This document shows, one piece after another, positions 47,026-55,975 of a DNA stretch of 58,216 nucleotides (its first letter is position 1; every line of letters begins with the position of its first letter). The DNA comes from Puniceicoccales bacterium (lineage in GTDB: Bacteria > Verrucomicrobiota > Verrucomicrobiia > Opitutales > JAIRLM01), in assembly GCA_031268315.1 (NCBI GenBank), contig JAIRXK010000023.1, positions 1-58,216 on the forward strand. The letters run 5' to 3'. The notes beneath the pieces were generated by a model. The model ran no database searches and had not been told where the DNA came from. It saw nothing but the letters and a program-made list of their open reading frames with translations. The translations under genes and the position numbers were made by a program.

Positions 47026-49017
47026 ATGCATAGGTTACATTGTGAGTTTGGAGCATTGATCAATAGGAACTCCACCAACTTACCCAGCAAAATATCACTG
47101 GGCTTGCTTTCGTCGATTTTTATTATTTTAGAAACTCCCGTCTGGGCATTGGCAATTTTACTCAGTCCAGTGGCCCTGGCTGTCGGAGGTAAATTCAAAA
47201 ATTCCCTGGCAAATGTCATTTGCCTGGGACACATCCGAGCTTTTCTGAGCGCCGCCCTCGCCAAGCCAGGGGCCGATGAAAACGGGGGAGACAATTTGAG
47301 CAATATTCCCCGTGGGAAAATTAACGTGGATCGGCTCAAAATCGGCTATAGGCTGAATAATCCGTGCGCTTTTTGGGATGAAAAATTTGAAAAGCTTCTG
47401 GAGGACACGGAAATTTTTTTCCCGGAAAAAATTGAGTCAATGTATTGCGCGGCCCAATTGGCACTGGCGACGCGCTGCAATAATCTGGATCAAAATGCAG
47501 TAAAAACGTTCGAACGCAGACTGTGGAAAGGCCTAGGCGAAATAGTAAAACTCGCCAAGGCAGCTAAAACGGGTAGCGTGGACGAAAATATTCTCACCAT
47601 GGTCTACGTCGATGTTTTTAATTATGCTGCGCGTTGGTCATTTTCGAATGCCCTATCCCTGCCCGCATCTCCCCTGCTCGATGCCAGGGTATTCGGCATA
47701 TGGGCCGATGATGAAAAGCAGGATTTATCGGAGGTTAACATAGACGATATTCACCAATGCATTGAGCCCCTTTCAAAATTGGTCGACTCTAGACTGCTGC
47801 ATAAGGTAGATACGGTGAGCATAAAAAATTTCTTCACCAAGGTCGCCGGGGTGTGGGACTGCGTCAAAATTGTCGGCATGGGTTTTTACAATACGGTATT
47901 CGAACTGCAAACTTCACCCCTCGGCCCCGTATGTGTTAAAGAAATTCAAAGCAACGCAGAAGAAAGTAAAAAATTTCTATCCCCAGTCCTTTGCAAGTTT
48001 TTCGAATGCGCAACCGCCATGAATCCCAATCTATTTGGAAGGACTGCATTCACCAGCGAAATTGGCGAACTATTTGCCAGGCATAGGGACGGATTTTTGC
48101 CGACCCATATTACCCAAAAGTGTGATTTTCAAACGGTAGATAAAAAAGTCGAATACATCGCAATGGGCAAAGTAGACGGCGAGGTAGTAGGAAACTTAAT
48201 AGGCACTGGATTTTTCAAAGATGGAAGTTGGATAACAGAGGAGGCAGTTGAATCGCTAATTGACTGCCAATTCCTCGAAATGCTAACCGGAAATTTGGAT
48301 GGGCACCTCGGCAATTGTGCCTTCGGCCATGATAAACGCTTTCGTATCTTTGATGCGGGTTTCGCATTTCCGCCATTTCATGCGGTGGGCAAAAGGACTG
48401 ACATTGCCCAGCAAGCAGCACGTCAGCTATTGCGTGACGGCATTTGGTTTGAAGGTAGTGAAGTGGAAAGAAATCAGAAGAGAATTCGCAAGCATTTCCC
48501 GGACATTCACCTATCAGTTGATCCTAACAAAATAAATTACATTAAATGCGATGTTTTAATAACAGTGTATTACTACGGCAGGAGAAAAAATATTTTGCAA
48601 CAAATACTTACTCAAGTTAATTGTCTTCTTAGCAAAATAGAGGTCAAGGGATCAAGCGAAGAGCTTAATGCGTGGTTATGCAACATTATTTACGATGAAG
48701 CGATGATGGCACTGCACACTTATAACGAAACATTTCCATGGCTCACCGCAAAGCTAAAACTTGCATACACGAAAATATTAGATGATTTCGAGGGAATATG
48801 CGAAAGCAGAATGAAAGCCTACAATTTTACGCAATGGGAAATCGATGCAACGAAGGAACGCGCGGCGTTGCTCCGAGGAAAGCTAAATAGCACTGTTCAG
48901 TACGGCGGAAATTATAAAGACTATGTAAGCTTTTTACGTGGGCAGTTGAGGATAAATCAAGATGTATGGCGTCAATCGATGCTTGGATCCCTATTAGTGC
49001 AATCAATGGCGCCGTAG
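47026..49017 (+). CDS. Membrane-anchored protein with PI3/PI4-kinase-like catalytic motifs
   Basis: 663 residues from ATG 47026 (a TTG at 46975 would add 17). Residues 24-58 are a two-lobed hydrophobic stretch (LGLLSSIFIILETPVWALAI, then LLSPVALAV), as in Inc-type proteins. A helical region follows. Then comes a kinase-like core: IVGMGFYNTVFEL (Gly loop, about 283-296), VCVKEI (Lys305), MLTGNLDGHLGN (Asp425, His427, Asn430), and RIFDAGFAFPP (Asp443). The DxHxxN...D pattern with 13 residues from Asn to Asp equals that of PI3/PI4 kinases (DRHxxN...DFG); HipA-like kinases are the alternative. All key residues are present, so it is probably active. The C-terminal 180 residues are helical. A lipid or protein kinase effector is inferred. 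The gene lies 52 bases from the converging SctW-like gene. Confidence 0.6.
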   Translation: MHRLHCEFGALINRNSTNLPSKISLGLLSSIFIILETPVWALAILLSPVALAVGGKFKNSLANVICLGHIRAFLSAALAKPGADENGGDNLSNIPRGKINVDRLKIGYRLNNPCAFWDEKFEKLLEDTEIFFPEKIESMYCAAQLALATRCNNLDQNAVKTFERRLWKGLGEIVKLAKAAKTGSVDENILTMVYVDVFNYAARWSFSNALSLPASPLLDARVFGIWADDEKQDLSEVNIDDIHQCIEPLSKLVDSRLLHKVDTVSIKNFFTKVAGVWDCVKIVGMGFYNTVFELQTSPLGPVCVKEIQSNAEESKKFLSPVLCKFFECATAMNPNLFGRTAFTSEIGELFARHRDGFLPTHITQKCDFQTVDKKVEYIAMGKVDGEVVGNLIGTGFFKDGSWITEEAVESLIDCQFLEMLTGNLDGHLGNCAFGHDKRFRIFDAGFAFPPFHAVGKRTDIAQQAARQLLRDGIWFEGSEVERNQKRIRKHFPDIHLSVDPNKINYIKCDVLITVYYYGRRKNILQQILTQVNCLLSKIEVKGSSEELNAWLCNIIYDEAMMALHTYNETFPWLTAKLKLAYTKILDDFEGICESRMKAYNFTQWEIDATKERAALLRGKLNSTVQYGGNYKDYVSFLRGQLRINQDVWRQSMLGSLLVQSMAP

Positions 49018-49069
49018 CTAAATGCCAAAACTTAGCCATTCAAATCCCCGGCAATGCGCCAGTGCAGAC

Positions 49070-50602
49070 CTACTGCCCATCTTTACGCGCAGTGGAGTTG
49101 AGCCCTTCGTCGATCGCATTTTCCTTCGTCTGAGGCTTGGATGGAAGGACGCGGCACCCGTAGCGAACAATCAGCTTATTTTTAAAATTTCGCATCTTTA
49201 CCGCGTCGGCATTGCCGTCTGAAAACAGGATAAACTCGCTGGGATTGTTCAGGTAAAATTGCTCTGTTATTTCAGCAAATACATCGCCGGAAGTCTCCAA
49301 TTCGATGTTGCCTAAACTCTTTTCCTCCTCTCCACTTTTTACCAGCGACAGGTCGATGCTGTTATTTTCATTGTACTTCATGCAGAGATAGGAAGGCGTA
49401 AATGTGCCTTCGTCCTGCTCCCGCAGTTGGTAAATTCGCTGTAATTTATAGTCGGCTTCGATGATGGATTGGTGAATTTGATGGCAGGTTGTTACACAAA
49501 ATAATTCATTGCGTATGGCTTCTAAGTAGGCATTTCCCCTTGTGGGATTGATGGATTTAATGTCGTCGCCCAGCAGATTGAAGGCGAGATTGATGTAGGT
49601 TTTAAAGTCGATATTCGAATAATTTTTCACGTAATCCTCATAAAATTGGCTCGCATTGGTGATTTGAAGGATGTTTTCGATGTAGTTTGCCGCAAGCCCG
49701 GTGGCAGTTAATTGGTCCGATGTGCCGGGAGTTTCCTTCTCCGCCTCTTCTATTACCTTGAAGGCCTTTGGCGTAATATTGAATCCATCGCGGATGCGCT
49801 GTCCGTCCCGCTGGTCCATTTCATCGGTAAATGCGGTTAGGTGGCTGCATACGGCCTGGGCCTCCTTGAGATCGCCGTCGATGGCCTTTAATAATTCCTC
49901 CTTTTGTCGCAGCTTTTCCATGCTCTTGGGATCCCTGCGCATGCGAAGCTTTGCCAGGTAGGCATCGGCGGCTTTTTTCTGGGATTCGTAGGTGGCGACA
50001 TTGTCCTTTGCGACGGAGAGGGAAAATTTTGCAAAATTATAGAGCTCGCTGATGGTTTTTATTTCCGTCCCAGCCGTTTTTTCGGCGTACTGGGTGAGTA
50101 GTTTTAACACCTTCTGGCTCTGCGGTGAATAGGCCTTTTCGTTGATAATTTGCCGGTCAAATGGCTTTGGCGATTCCGGTTGCTCTTCTCTTTCGGCCTC
50201 CCCTTCCGCCGGATGTTCTTCCGCCGACTCCTTCGCATCGTCGGGCAAATTTTCCAAGTCCTCCAGCAGGCGGCCCTGGACCGCGGCACTGAAATCTAGG
50301 TATGGCTTTGCCGATCCGTTGGGATTGATGCGCTGGGCATGGATGAGTGCATTTCCCATCTTTCTCTTTTCCAAATTAAAATCCACGGAGTGGGATCCTC
50401 CAAAGGTCTTCCACTCGTGTCTCCGGTCCGCAGCCTGGGATTTTCCAGCGCTGGCAACGAGCGATGCTGCATTGGGAACGAAGGCGCTGTAGTCCTCAAT
50501 TTTTTTGTCCTCACCGGCCGTTGCCGTCTTGGCGAGTGAACTGATGAGGCCCTGAATATTTCCACCTCCAATGTTTCCACTCCCTGCTCCAGAATCATCC
50601 AT
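49070..50602 (-). CDS. sctW: Type III secretion gatekeeper SctW (YopN/CopN/HrpJ family)
   Basis: 510 residues. The N-terminal 170 are polar and Gly/Ser/Glu-rich (secretion signal and chaperone region), followed by coiled coil. The middle follows the YopN/HrpJ pattern: QRIRDGFNITPKAFKVIEEA (GxN segment), LAANYIENILQITNASQFYE, DFKTYINLAFNLLGDDIKSI with the family L-D-KS...P, then AYLEAIRNELFCVTTCHQIH. The C-terminal part fits a TyeA-like end (EFILFSDGNADAVKMRNF). This lines up best with chlamydial CopN from memory. The protein would cap the secretion channel until host contact. No other T3SS gene lies in the window. ATG 50602 has AGGA upstream. Confidence 0.62.
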   Translation of the reverse strand: MDDSGAGSGNIGGGNIQGLISSLAKTATAGEDKKIEDYSAFVPNAASLVASAGKSQAADRRHEWKTFGGSHSVDFNLEKRKMGNALIHAQRINPNGSAKPYLDFSAAVQGRLLEDLENLPDDAKESAEEHPAEGEAEREEQPESPKPFDRQIINEKAYSPQSQKVLKLLTQYAEKTAGTEIKTISELYNFAKFSLSVAKDNVATYESQKKAADAYLAKLRMRRDPKSMEKLRQKEELLKAIDGDLKEAQAVCSHLTAFTDEMDQRDGQRIRDGFNITPKAFKVIEEAEKETPGTSDQLTATGLAANYIENILQITNASQFYEDYVKNYSNIDFKTYINLAFNLLGDDIKSINPTRGNAYLEAIRNELFCVTTCHQIHQSIIEADYKLQRIYQLREQDEGTFTPSYLCMKYNENNSIDLSLVKSGEEEKSLGNIELETSGDVFAEITEQFYLNNPSEFILFSDGNADAVKMRNFKNKLIVRYGCRVLPSKPQTKENAIDEGLNSTARKDGQ

Positions 50603-50742
50603 GTACTCATCCTAGCGGAGTCGAATCGCAAATAAAAGAAATTTTTTTAGTGGAGAAAAAGTGCACGCTTAAATTTCTCCGGTGAAAAAATTTTTCAGAA
50701 TTTTCTTGCACGCCGGCAGACTTCTTTAGAGTGATGCCACAT

Positions 50743-50816
50743 GCGGGTGTAGTATAGTGGCAATACATGAGCTTCCCAAGCTTAGGCGGAGGGTTCGATT
50801 CCCTCCACCCGCACCA
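50743..50816 (+). tRNA. tRNA-Gly (CCC)
   Basis: 74 bases including CCA: acceptor GCGGGTG with CACCCGC, anticodon arm GAGC-TTCCCAA-GCTT with anticodon CCC, T arm GGAGG-GTTCGATT-CCCTCC, end ACCA. prfA begins 18 bases later, so the two are probably transcribed together. Confidence 0.96.
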
Positions 50817-50834
50817 GAATATTTTTTATCGGCC

Positions 50835-51920
50835 ATGGGCAATATTCCATCCATTCAATCCTTTCTCGAGCGCCGCAGCACATTGGAGCGGCAGATGGAG
50901 GAGGAGGGCTTCTACGGGGACGGGAGGACCGCCGCGGCCGTCGTCCGCGAACACCGGCAAATTGGCGCTCTCGTCGATGCCTACGGGGCCTATGTGGCGC
51001 TGCAGAAAATCATGGCGGAGGCGGAGGAAATTCTCGGCGATCCGTCCATGGATGCAGATTTGAAGGAAATTGCCCGCGGAGAACTGGAGGAGGCGAAGCA
51101 GCGCATCGATGAGGCGGAATTTCGCATGCTTGGCCTCATGATACCCGACGATTCCAGCGACTCCCGCAACACTATCCTGGAAATTCGCGCCGGCGCCGGC
51201 GGCGATGAGGCATCGATCTTTGCCGGCGACTTATATCGAATGTATTTGAGGTTCAGTGAATTAAAAAAGTGGTCCGTGGAGACAATCAGTGCCCACGGGT
51301 CCGAATGCGGTGGCTTTAAGGAGATTATTTTTCTTATTACCGGTGAGGATGTTTACCGGGAACTGAAGTTCGAATGCGGCGTCCACCGGGTGCAGCGCAT
51401 TCCCACGACCGAGGCCAATGGCCGCATCCATACTTCGACGGTTACCGTGGCCGTGCTGCCGGAGGCGGAGGAGGTGGATGTGCAAATTTCTCCGGAGGAG
51501 CTGGAAGTGTCCGTTTGCCGCGCCAGCGGACCGGGGGGGCAGGGAGTCAATACGACGGATTCCGCGGTGCAAATTTTGCACAGGCCAACGGGAATGATCA
51601 TCTACTGCGCCGATGAGCGCTCCCAGCAAAAAAATCGCGTGAAGGCAATGAAAGTGCTACGCTCCCGTCTGCTGGAGCAGCGACAGCGAGAGGAGCGTGA
51701 AAAGTATGCATCCAATAGAAAAAATCAAGTGGGCTCGGGGGATCGGTCCGAGCGTATCCGCACCTATAATTTTCCGCAAAATCGCCTCACTGACCACCGC
51801 ATCGGCCTCACTCTCTATAGCCTAACGGAAATTATGGAGGGGGAATTGGGTGAGGTCATTGGCGCACTCCAGAAGGCGGACCAGCGACAGCGCATCCAGT
51901 CATTCCAATGCCGGCAGTGA
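50835..51920 (+). CDS. prfA: Peptide chain release factor RF1
   Basis: Ends translation at UAA and UAG. 361 residues from ATG 50835 (MGNIPSIQSFLERR); the longer open frame upstream overlaps tRNA-Gly and is not used. The codon-recognition loop reads RIPTTEANGRIHTS with P190-T191-T192 (P-x-T, diagnostic of RF1 against SPF in RF2). The catalytic GGQ is at 234-236 in RASGPGGQGVNTTDSAVQ. The C-terminal NFPQNRLTDHRIGLTLY is typical. prmC, the usual methylase partner, does not follow. Confidence 0.96.
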   Translation: MGNIPSIQSFLERRSTLERQMEEEGFYGDGRTAAAVVREHRQIGALVDAYGAYVALQKIMAEAEEILGDPSMDADLKEIARGELEEAKQRIDEAEFRMLGLMIPDDSSDSRNTILEIRAGAGGDEASIFAGDLYRMYLRFSELKKWSVETISAHGSECGGFKEIIFLITGEDVYRELKFECGVHRVQRIPTTEANGRIHTSTVTVAVLPEAEEVDVQISPEELEVSVCRASGPGGQGVNTTDSAVQILHRPTGMIIYCADERSQQKNRVKAMKVLRSRLLEQRQREEREKYASNRKNQVGSGDRSERIRTYNFPQNRLTDHRIGLTLYSLTEIMEGELGEVIGALQKADQRQRIQSFQCRQ

Positions 51921-52099
51921 GGTCCGTGCCGTGCCACCGATCCGATGTGTCGAAAGGCTGCGATTTTTTTAATTTCTGCCGGCGGATCCACGGTACTTCA
52001 CCGGGCGCCGCGCGGATCCCAGTTGCCCATCGCCGCCGGCGAACCTTCCGAGAAAAGTGCGCGGCGCTTACTCATGGGCGGTGCAATTGGGCAACCATC

Positions 52100-52879
52100 C
52101 TAGAAAGAGAATTCGACGGCACTGGTAAACCAGAGTAGATTCTGGTGATTGCCGGAAGCGTTGACGTAGCTTTTCTTCGAGCACGCATTTCCTGCAATTC
52201 GCACGCCGGTGCGAAGGAGCGAATGGGCCTGCCGGGAATAGATGAAGTCCAGGTCAACGGCATAGAATTCGCGGTCCTTGCGCTTACCGGCAAGTTCCTC
52301 AACGAAGAAGTTGCGAATTCCCCCCGGTCGACCGCAGCGATCGTAGCCCAGTGTTAATTTGCCACTGAAGGAGCAGTCACTTAGTCCGAATCGGTCAAGG
52401 TCACAGTCGGTGCCAATTGATGCGAAAATGCAGACATCATCCTCGGTGAAATTGTAGACAATGTAGGTTTCCAGCGGAATCAAAGGATTGGTCAGTATGC
52501 CAAAGAAAATTTCATCCGTATGATTTTTTGCGCCTTCGCTATTTTCTCCGAGGTTCGTATAGAAATAGGACTGATAGCCGAAGTCGATTTCGTAGGAATC
52601 ATCAATGGAATGCGCATAGCCGATGTAGGGGGCCATCTTATTGGTGGCATCACTCCTCGCCATGAAGCGGGATGTTAGTCCGAAATAGCCGCTGCCGCCG
52701 CATATATTTTCCTCCAAATTGACGGAAAGGTTCACATTTTCCTTCCCGTGCTTTGCGCCACAGCTGACAAATTCCGATTCGAATCGCGTTCCGGTTGTCA
52801 AATTCAGCGCCGGAAGCGACAAGGGCGTAAGTAAAGCGATCAATGCCCCAAGAGCGCTAATTATTTTTAAGTTTTTCAT
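52100..52879 (-). CDS. Outer-membrane beta-barrel protein (porin-like)
   Basis: 259 residues from ATG 52879 (MKNLKIISALGALIALL), chosen for the GGAGG seven bases upstream; four codons upstream there is a second start. A signal peptide is followed, after SLPA-LN, by alternating amphipathic strands (TTGTRFESEFVSCGAKHGKE; YEIDFGYQSYFYTNLGE) and the C-terminal ends in SAVEFSF with a terminal Phe, as needed for BAM-dependent insertion. The pattern recalls TorF-type putative porins (weak). Five or more Cys could form disulfides, as in chlamydial envelope proteins. Confidence 0.72.
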   Translation of the reverse strand: MKNLKIISALGALIALLTPLSLPALNLTTGTRFESEFVSCGAKHGKENVNLSVNLEENICGGSGYFGLTSRFMARSDATNKMAPYIGYAHSIDDSYEIDFGYQSYFYTNLGENSEGAKNHTDEIFFGILTNPLIPLETYIVYNFTEDDVCIFASIGTDCDLDRFGLSDCSFSGKLTLGYDRCGRPGGIRNFFVEELAGKRKDREFYAVDLDFIYSRQAHSLLRTGVRIAGNACSKKSYVNASGNHQNLLWFTSAVEFSF

Positions 52880-53021
52880 CAGTTCCTCCACATTATTTCA
52901 CTGCCAATCCACCGCGGCTAAGGGCACAGGCAATCCGCTGGGAACAGTGCACCCTTCCCGTAAAAGTCGGAACCCGCCCGCACGGCCACCGGCAAACCGG
53001 ACAACGAACAAAGCAAATTCG

Positions 53022-53097
53022 TGGTGGAGCTGATCGGGATCGAACCGACGACCTCATCATTGCGAACGATGCGCTCTACCAACTGAGCTACAGCCCC
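53022..53097 (-). tRNA. tRNA-Ala (CGC)
   Basis: 76 bases on the minus strand: acceptor GGGGCTG with CAGCTCC (one G-T pair), D arm GCTC-AGTTGGTA-GAGC, anticodon arm CATCG-TTCGCAA-TGATG with anticodon CGC, T arm GTCGG-TTCGATC-CCGAT, discriminator A, encoded CCA. Confidence 0.96.
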
Positions 53098-53250
53098 ACT
53101 ACTATGGTGCCGTTTTTTGTATCGTTAGGGCCCATTGTCAAGAAAAATAATTACAAAAGTTTCCACTCACTAAAAAAAATAAAGAGGTAATTTTAATCCC
53201 TATGAGCACGGGTAATCGACGGTTATCTGCCTGCAGCTCTCATGCAGCGG

Positions 53251-53667
53251 CTAGGATGCAATGGAGACATTTTCAAAATGGTAAATTGCATCCGCCTGAT
53301 TGGTGTTGCGGGGAGTGAGAATTTCTATGACATCCCAGCGGTAGGTGCAGATGGAGTCGGAATATTTTTGCACATAGGCCTCCCCGGTTTGGAGGAGCAT
53401 TTTTTTCTTCCGTGGCTGCCTGGCGGCGCCATAGGCGCCGATGCGGTCGTCTCTGGACCGGGTTTTCACCTCAACGAACACGGTAACATCCCCATCCCTG
53501 GCGACGATGTCCAATTCTCCCCGGCCCATGCGCCAATTTTTTTCCACGATGCGATAGTGCTTATGCAGCAAGTGCCGCATGGCGACGCCTTCGCCCCACC
53601 TACCCCGCTGCAGTGTAGATCCAATCATTCCAGCACTTTGATATGTTTTTTTCCCGGTGGCAAGCAT
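53251..53667 (-). CDS. yraN: UPF0102 protein YraN (endonuclease-fold)
   Basis: 138 residues from ATG 53667 (MLATGKKTYQSAG), 7 bases after the kdsD stop; the frame extends upstream inside kdsD but is not needed. Family core: GRWGEGVAMRHLLHKHYRIV, NWRMGRGELDIVARDGDVTV and FVEVKTRSRDDRIGAYGA, with the E-L-D...E-V-K nuclease-like triad of the restriction-endonuclease fold. Cellular role is not well settled for the family. Translationally coupled with kdsD. Confidence 0.92.
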   Translation of the reverse strand: MLATGKKTYQSAGMIGSTLQRGRWGEGVAMRHLLHKHYRIVEKNWRMGRGELDIVARDGDVTVFVEVKTRSRDDRIGAYGAARQPRKKKMLLQTGEAYVQKYSDSICTYRWDVIEILTPRNTNQADAIYHFENVSIAS

Positions 53668-53674
53668 TTTTTTA

Positions 53675-54661
53675 CTAATTTCGCCGGTAGGCGTCGTGGA
53701 GCCGGAGGAGCCCGGCCAATCGGTTGCCATTGCCGAGAACGGGCAAGACATTCACCTGTGTTTTTCCCGATTCCATGAGGCGAATGGCATCTCCCAGTTG
53801 GCTTTCACTGTGAATTTTTCGCGGCTCCCGACACATGATGTCCTCCGCTGCAATGCCGCGGAGATTTTCAGTTTCCTGAATGAGTCGGCGAATATCTCCA
53901 TCGGTAATGATGCCGCAGAGGCGCATTTCACCGTCCACGATGCAGCAGGCACCCAATGAATTTTTAGTCATGCGTACGAGGACCTCACGGATGGGCGTGG
54001 CCGGAGTCGCATGGGGAATGGCGGGCATGGGCTGCATCACGTCTGCCACTCGAAGCAGTAGGCTGCGGCCCAGCTGGCCGCCGGGGTGGAGCTTGGCAAA
54101 GTCTTCGCGGCAAATTTTTCGCATTCCCATGAGAACCACCGCAATGGCATCGCCGACGGCGAGGGCGCCGATGGCACTGGTCGTTGGGATCAGATCCAGC
54201 GGGTCCGCCTCTCTGTCCACGTAGGCTTCCAGCGCATAGTCGCAGCGGACGGCGAGTGGGGATGAGCGGTTGCCAACGATGGCGATGAGTGGGGAATGGA
54301 AGGATTTAAGTATGGGGACCAGTGTGAGCAATTCGTCAGTGGCACCGCTGCGCGAAATGAGGAGGGTGGGATCTCCGGGGGAATAAATGCCCAGGTCTCC
54401 GTGTAGGGCCTCCGTTGGGTGGAGAAATACGGTCTGCTTTCCCGTGCTAGTAAGCGTGGCGGCGATTTTTTGCGCAATAAACCCTGACTTCCCAATGCCG
54501 GAAATGATGATTTTTCCACCGTGGGCGGCGAGGAGGCGGATGGCGTCGACCCATTGACCATCGACGCGGTTTGCGGTCTCCAGGATGGCAGCCGCTTCCA
54601 CCTCCAATGTCTTGCGGGCTTGCATCTTTATGTCCTCGCCGCTAATATCCACTTCATCCAT
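53675..54661 (-). CDS. kdsD: Arabinose-5-phosphate isomerase KdsD (KpsF/GutQ family)
   Basis: Converts ribulose-5-phosphate to arabinose-5-phosphate for Kdo and LPS. 328 residues from ATG 54661 (MDEVDISGEDIKMQ); the track start is 12 codons upstream. SIS domain at about 30-190: GKIIISGIGKSGFIAQKIAA, FLHPTEALHGDLGI, LLISRSGATDELL. Then LIPTTSAIGALAVGDAIAV and AKLHPGGQLGR, both family signatures. Two CBS domains fill the C-terminal third (VADVMQPMPAIP; EDIMCREPRKIH). Together with gmhA and lptB it shows an LPS-making cell. Confidence 0.94.
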   Translation of the reverse strand: MDEVDISGEDIKMQARKTLEVEAAAILETANRVDGQWVDAIRLLAAHGGKIIISGIGKSGFIAQKIAATLTSTGKQTVFLHPTEALHGDLGIYSPGDPTLLISRSGATDELLTLVPILKSFHSPLIAIVGNRSSPLAVRCDYALEAYVDREADPLDLIPTTSAIGALAVGDAIAVVLMGMRKICREDFAKLHPGGQLGRSLLLRVADVMQPMPAIPHATPATPIREVLVRMTKNSLGACCIVDGEMRLCGIITDGDIRRLIQETENLRGIAAEDIMCREPRKIHSESQLGDAIRLMESGKTQVNVLPVLGNGNRLAGLLRLHDAYRRN

Positions 54662-54735
54662 TGAAAAAATGTAGGCACTGCAGAGGCGCCACGCCACTCT
54701 TTTTTACGCCAATGGAGCAATTTTTATATTTTTTG

Positions 54736-54831
54736 ACCCCGATCGCATCATTCAAAATCCGAGATTAACTGGCAGTCTTGCAATGGCGATTACCGCTTTG
54801 ACAGAGGCCTAAACGCGGAAACGCGAAAAAT
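54736..54831. repeat. Copy 1 of small inverted-repeat element, right end lost
   Basis: 96 bases about 88% identical to 55593-55688. It starts with ACCCCGATCGCATCATT but after GAAAAAT the sequence diverges, so the right terminal repeat is missing. Confidence 0.75.
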
Positions 54832-54909
54832 CTTCTCCCGCTAAATTTTTCAGGTTTTGATTAAAAATTTTCGATGCAATATGAGGTAGCGTTGGGGAAA
54901 ATCTCCTAA

Positions 54910-54947
54910 AAGTAGACGCATTGATCCGTGATAAAATGTCTTAAAAT
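54910..54947 (+). repeat. 38-base repeat, copy 1
   Basis: Matches 57906-57943 with four mismatches (core CCGTGATAAAATGTCTTAAA). Weaker similarity continues some 60 bases upstream in both places. In the other copy it is the end of an open frame; here the frame is broken by stops. Confidence 0.7.
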
Positions 54948-55074
54948 CTTTTATGCCAGCTAGTTGCTAGAAGATCGTTAATGTCAGAAAATGAGCCGTG
55001 GGCAATAAAAAAAGCGGCCTTTCCCGGCTGTAATTTAGTAAAATATTAGATGTAAATTAGAAGGAATGAGCGGG

Positions 55075-55118
55075 CCCGGCTCTGCTGGGCCTTTAAATAA
55101 CGCCGCTGCACAGCGGCG
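55075..55118. other. Two GC-rich hairpins
   Basis: GCCCGG-CTCTG-CTGGGC (one G-T pair) and GCCGCT-GCAC-AGCGGC, 11 bases apart, within a gene-free AT-rich area. They may be terminators of a lost gene or part of a decayed mobile element. Confidence 0.5.
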
Positions 55119-55592
55119 GCGCCAACTAATTCCGGTTATATTTTATTAAATTTCGGTTATATTGTACTAAAATCCGGCCACATTTTTTCAAAAGTAGCAT
55201 TTCACGTTGAGTTAATTTTCCAATTTAATTTCAATTGAATTTATCTTTAATAATCCAATTATCTAAATTCTGGCTCGATGCTTACTCTAACTCAAACTAT
55301 CCATTTTAATGTAATTGCATTTAATGCAAAATCCGATAGACTTTTCGAAAGTATTACGCCTTAGTTACTTAAGCGCGCTTTTAAAGTAGGTTTTTACTTT
55401 ATTGGAACCGCCGTGCTTGGATTCATTAATTGGATGAAAGTCCAAAAATATTAGCCATAAAAAGAAATAAAATCAATAAAGCCATTGGATAGGAACACCC
55501 ACCCGGTTGAAAAAAAATTTTGCAATCGGGCGAAAGTGGCCCAAAGCAGACGGGTAATCAGTGACTCATGCGGTGCTGCAAAGCATTTTACA

Positions 55593-55702
55593 ACCCCAAT
55601 CGCATCATTCAAAATCCAAGATTAATTGGCAGTCTTGCAATGGCAATTACCGTTTTGGCAGATCCCCAAACGCGGAAACGTGAAAAATGATGCGATTGAG
55701 GT
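55593..55702. mobile_element. MITE-like 110-bp element with terminal inverted repeats
   Basis: Left end ACCCCAATCGCATCATT and right end AATGATGCGATTGAGGT are inverted repeats of 17 bases with one mismatch. The inside does not encode a protein. A truncated second copy lies 860 bases away and a single terminal repeat lies at 57945-57957. No clear target duplication was seen. This is the structure of a non-autonomous miniature element; no transposase in the window matches it. Confidence 0.65.
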
Positions 55703-55975
55703 AATAGTTTAGTTTTTCCACCAATTCCTTAAACGTCAGTGAGCTTTCTCTAAGATATTGCATTTTAAGTGATTAACCCTGGTGCGCGTATTATTATTAT
55801 TATTTCATGTGGCGCAAAATTTGCTTTCATCTCTTGCCGGCTAAATTTTCCTGGAATCGCAGGGGAGGAAGGTGCCATTAAAATTCGCATTTCAACGGAG
55901 ACAAAAAAAGCTGTGTAAGAAAATTTTCCTTGACTAATTGAAATTTATTCTCTAAACAGGAGGGCATAATAAGCT

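Larger units (their letters stand above)
54662..55975. other. 1.3-kb gene-free region with repeats
   Basis: No reading frame here can be supported. It holds two copies of a small inverted-repeat element (54736-54831 and 55593-55702), a remnant related to 57906-57943 (54910-54947), two GC-rich hairpins (55075-55091 and 55103-55118), and three imperfect 22-base units with CGGTTATATT (about 55131-55190). It looks like a site where genes have decayed. The promoter of the gene at 55976 must lie in the last 200 bases. Confidence 0.7.

Noticed and set aside
53242-53778. 178-codon plus-strand frame opposite yraN
   Set aside because: YraN motifs on the minus strand are clear and kdsD ends 7 bases before its start.
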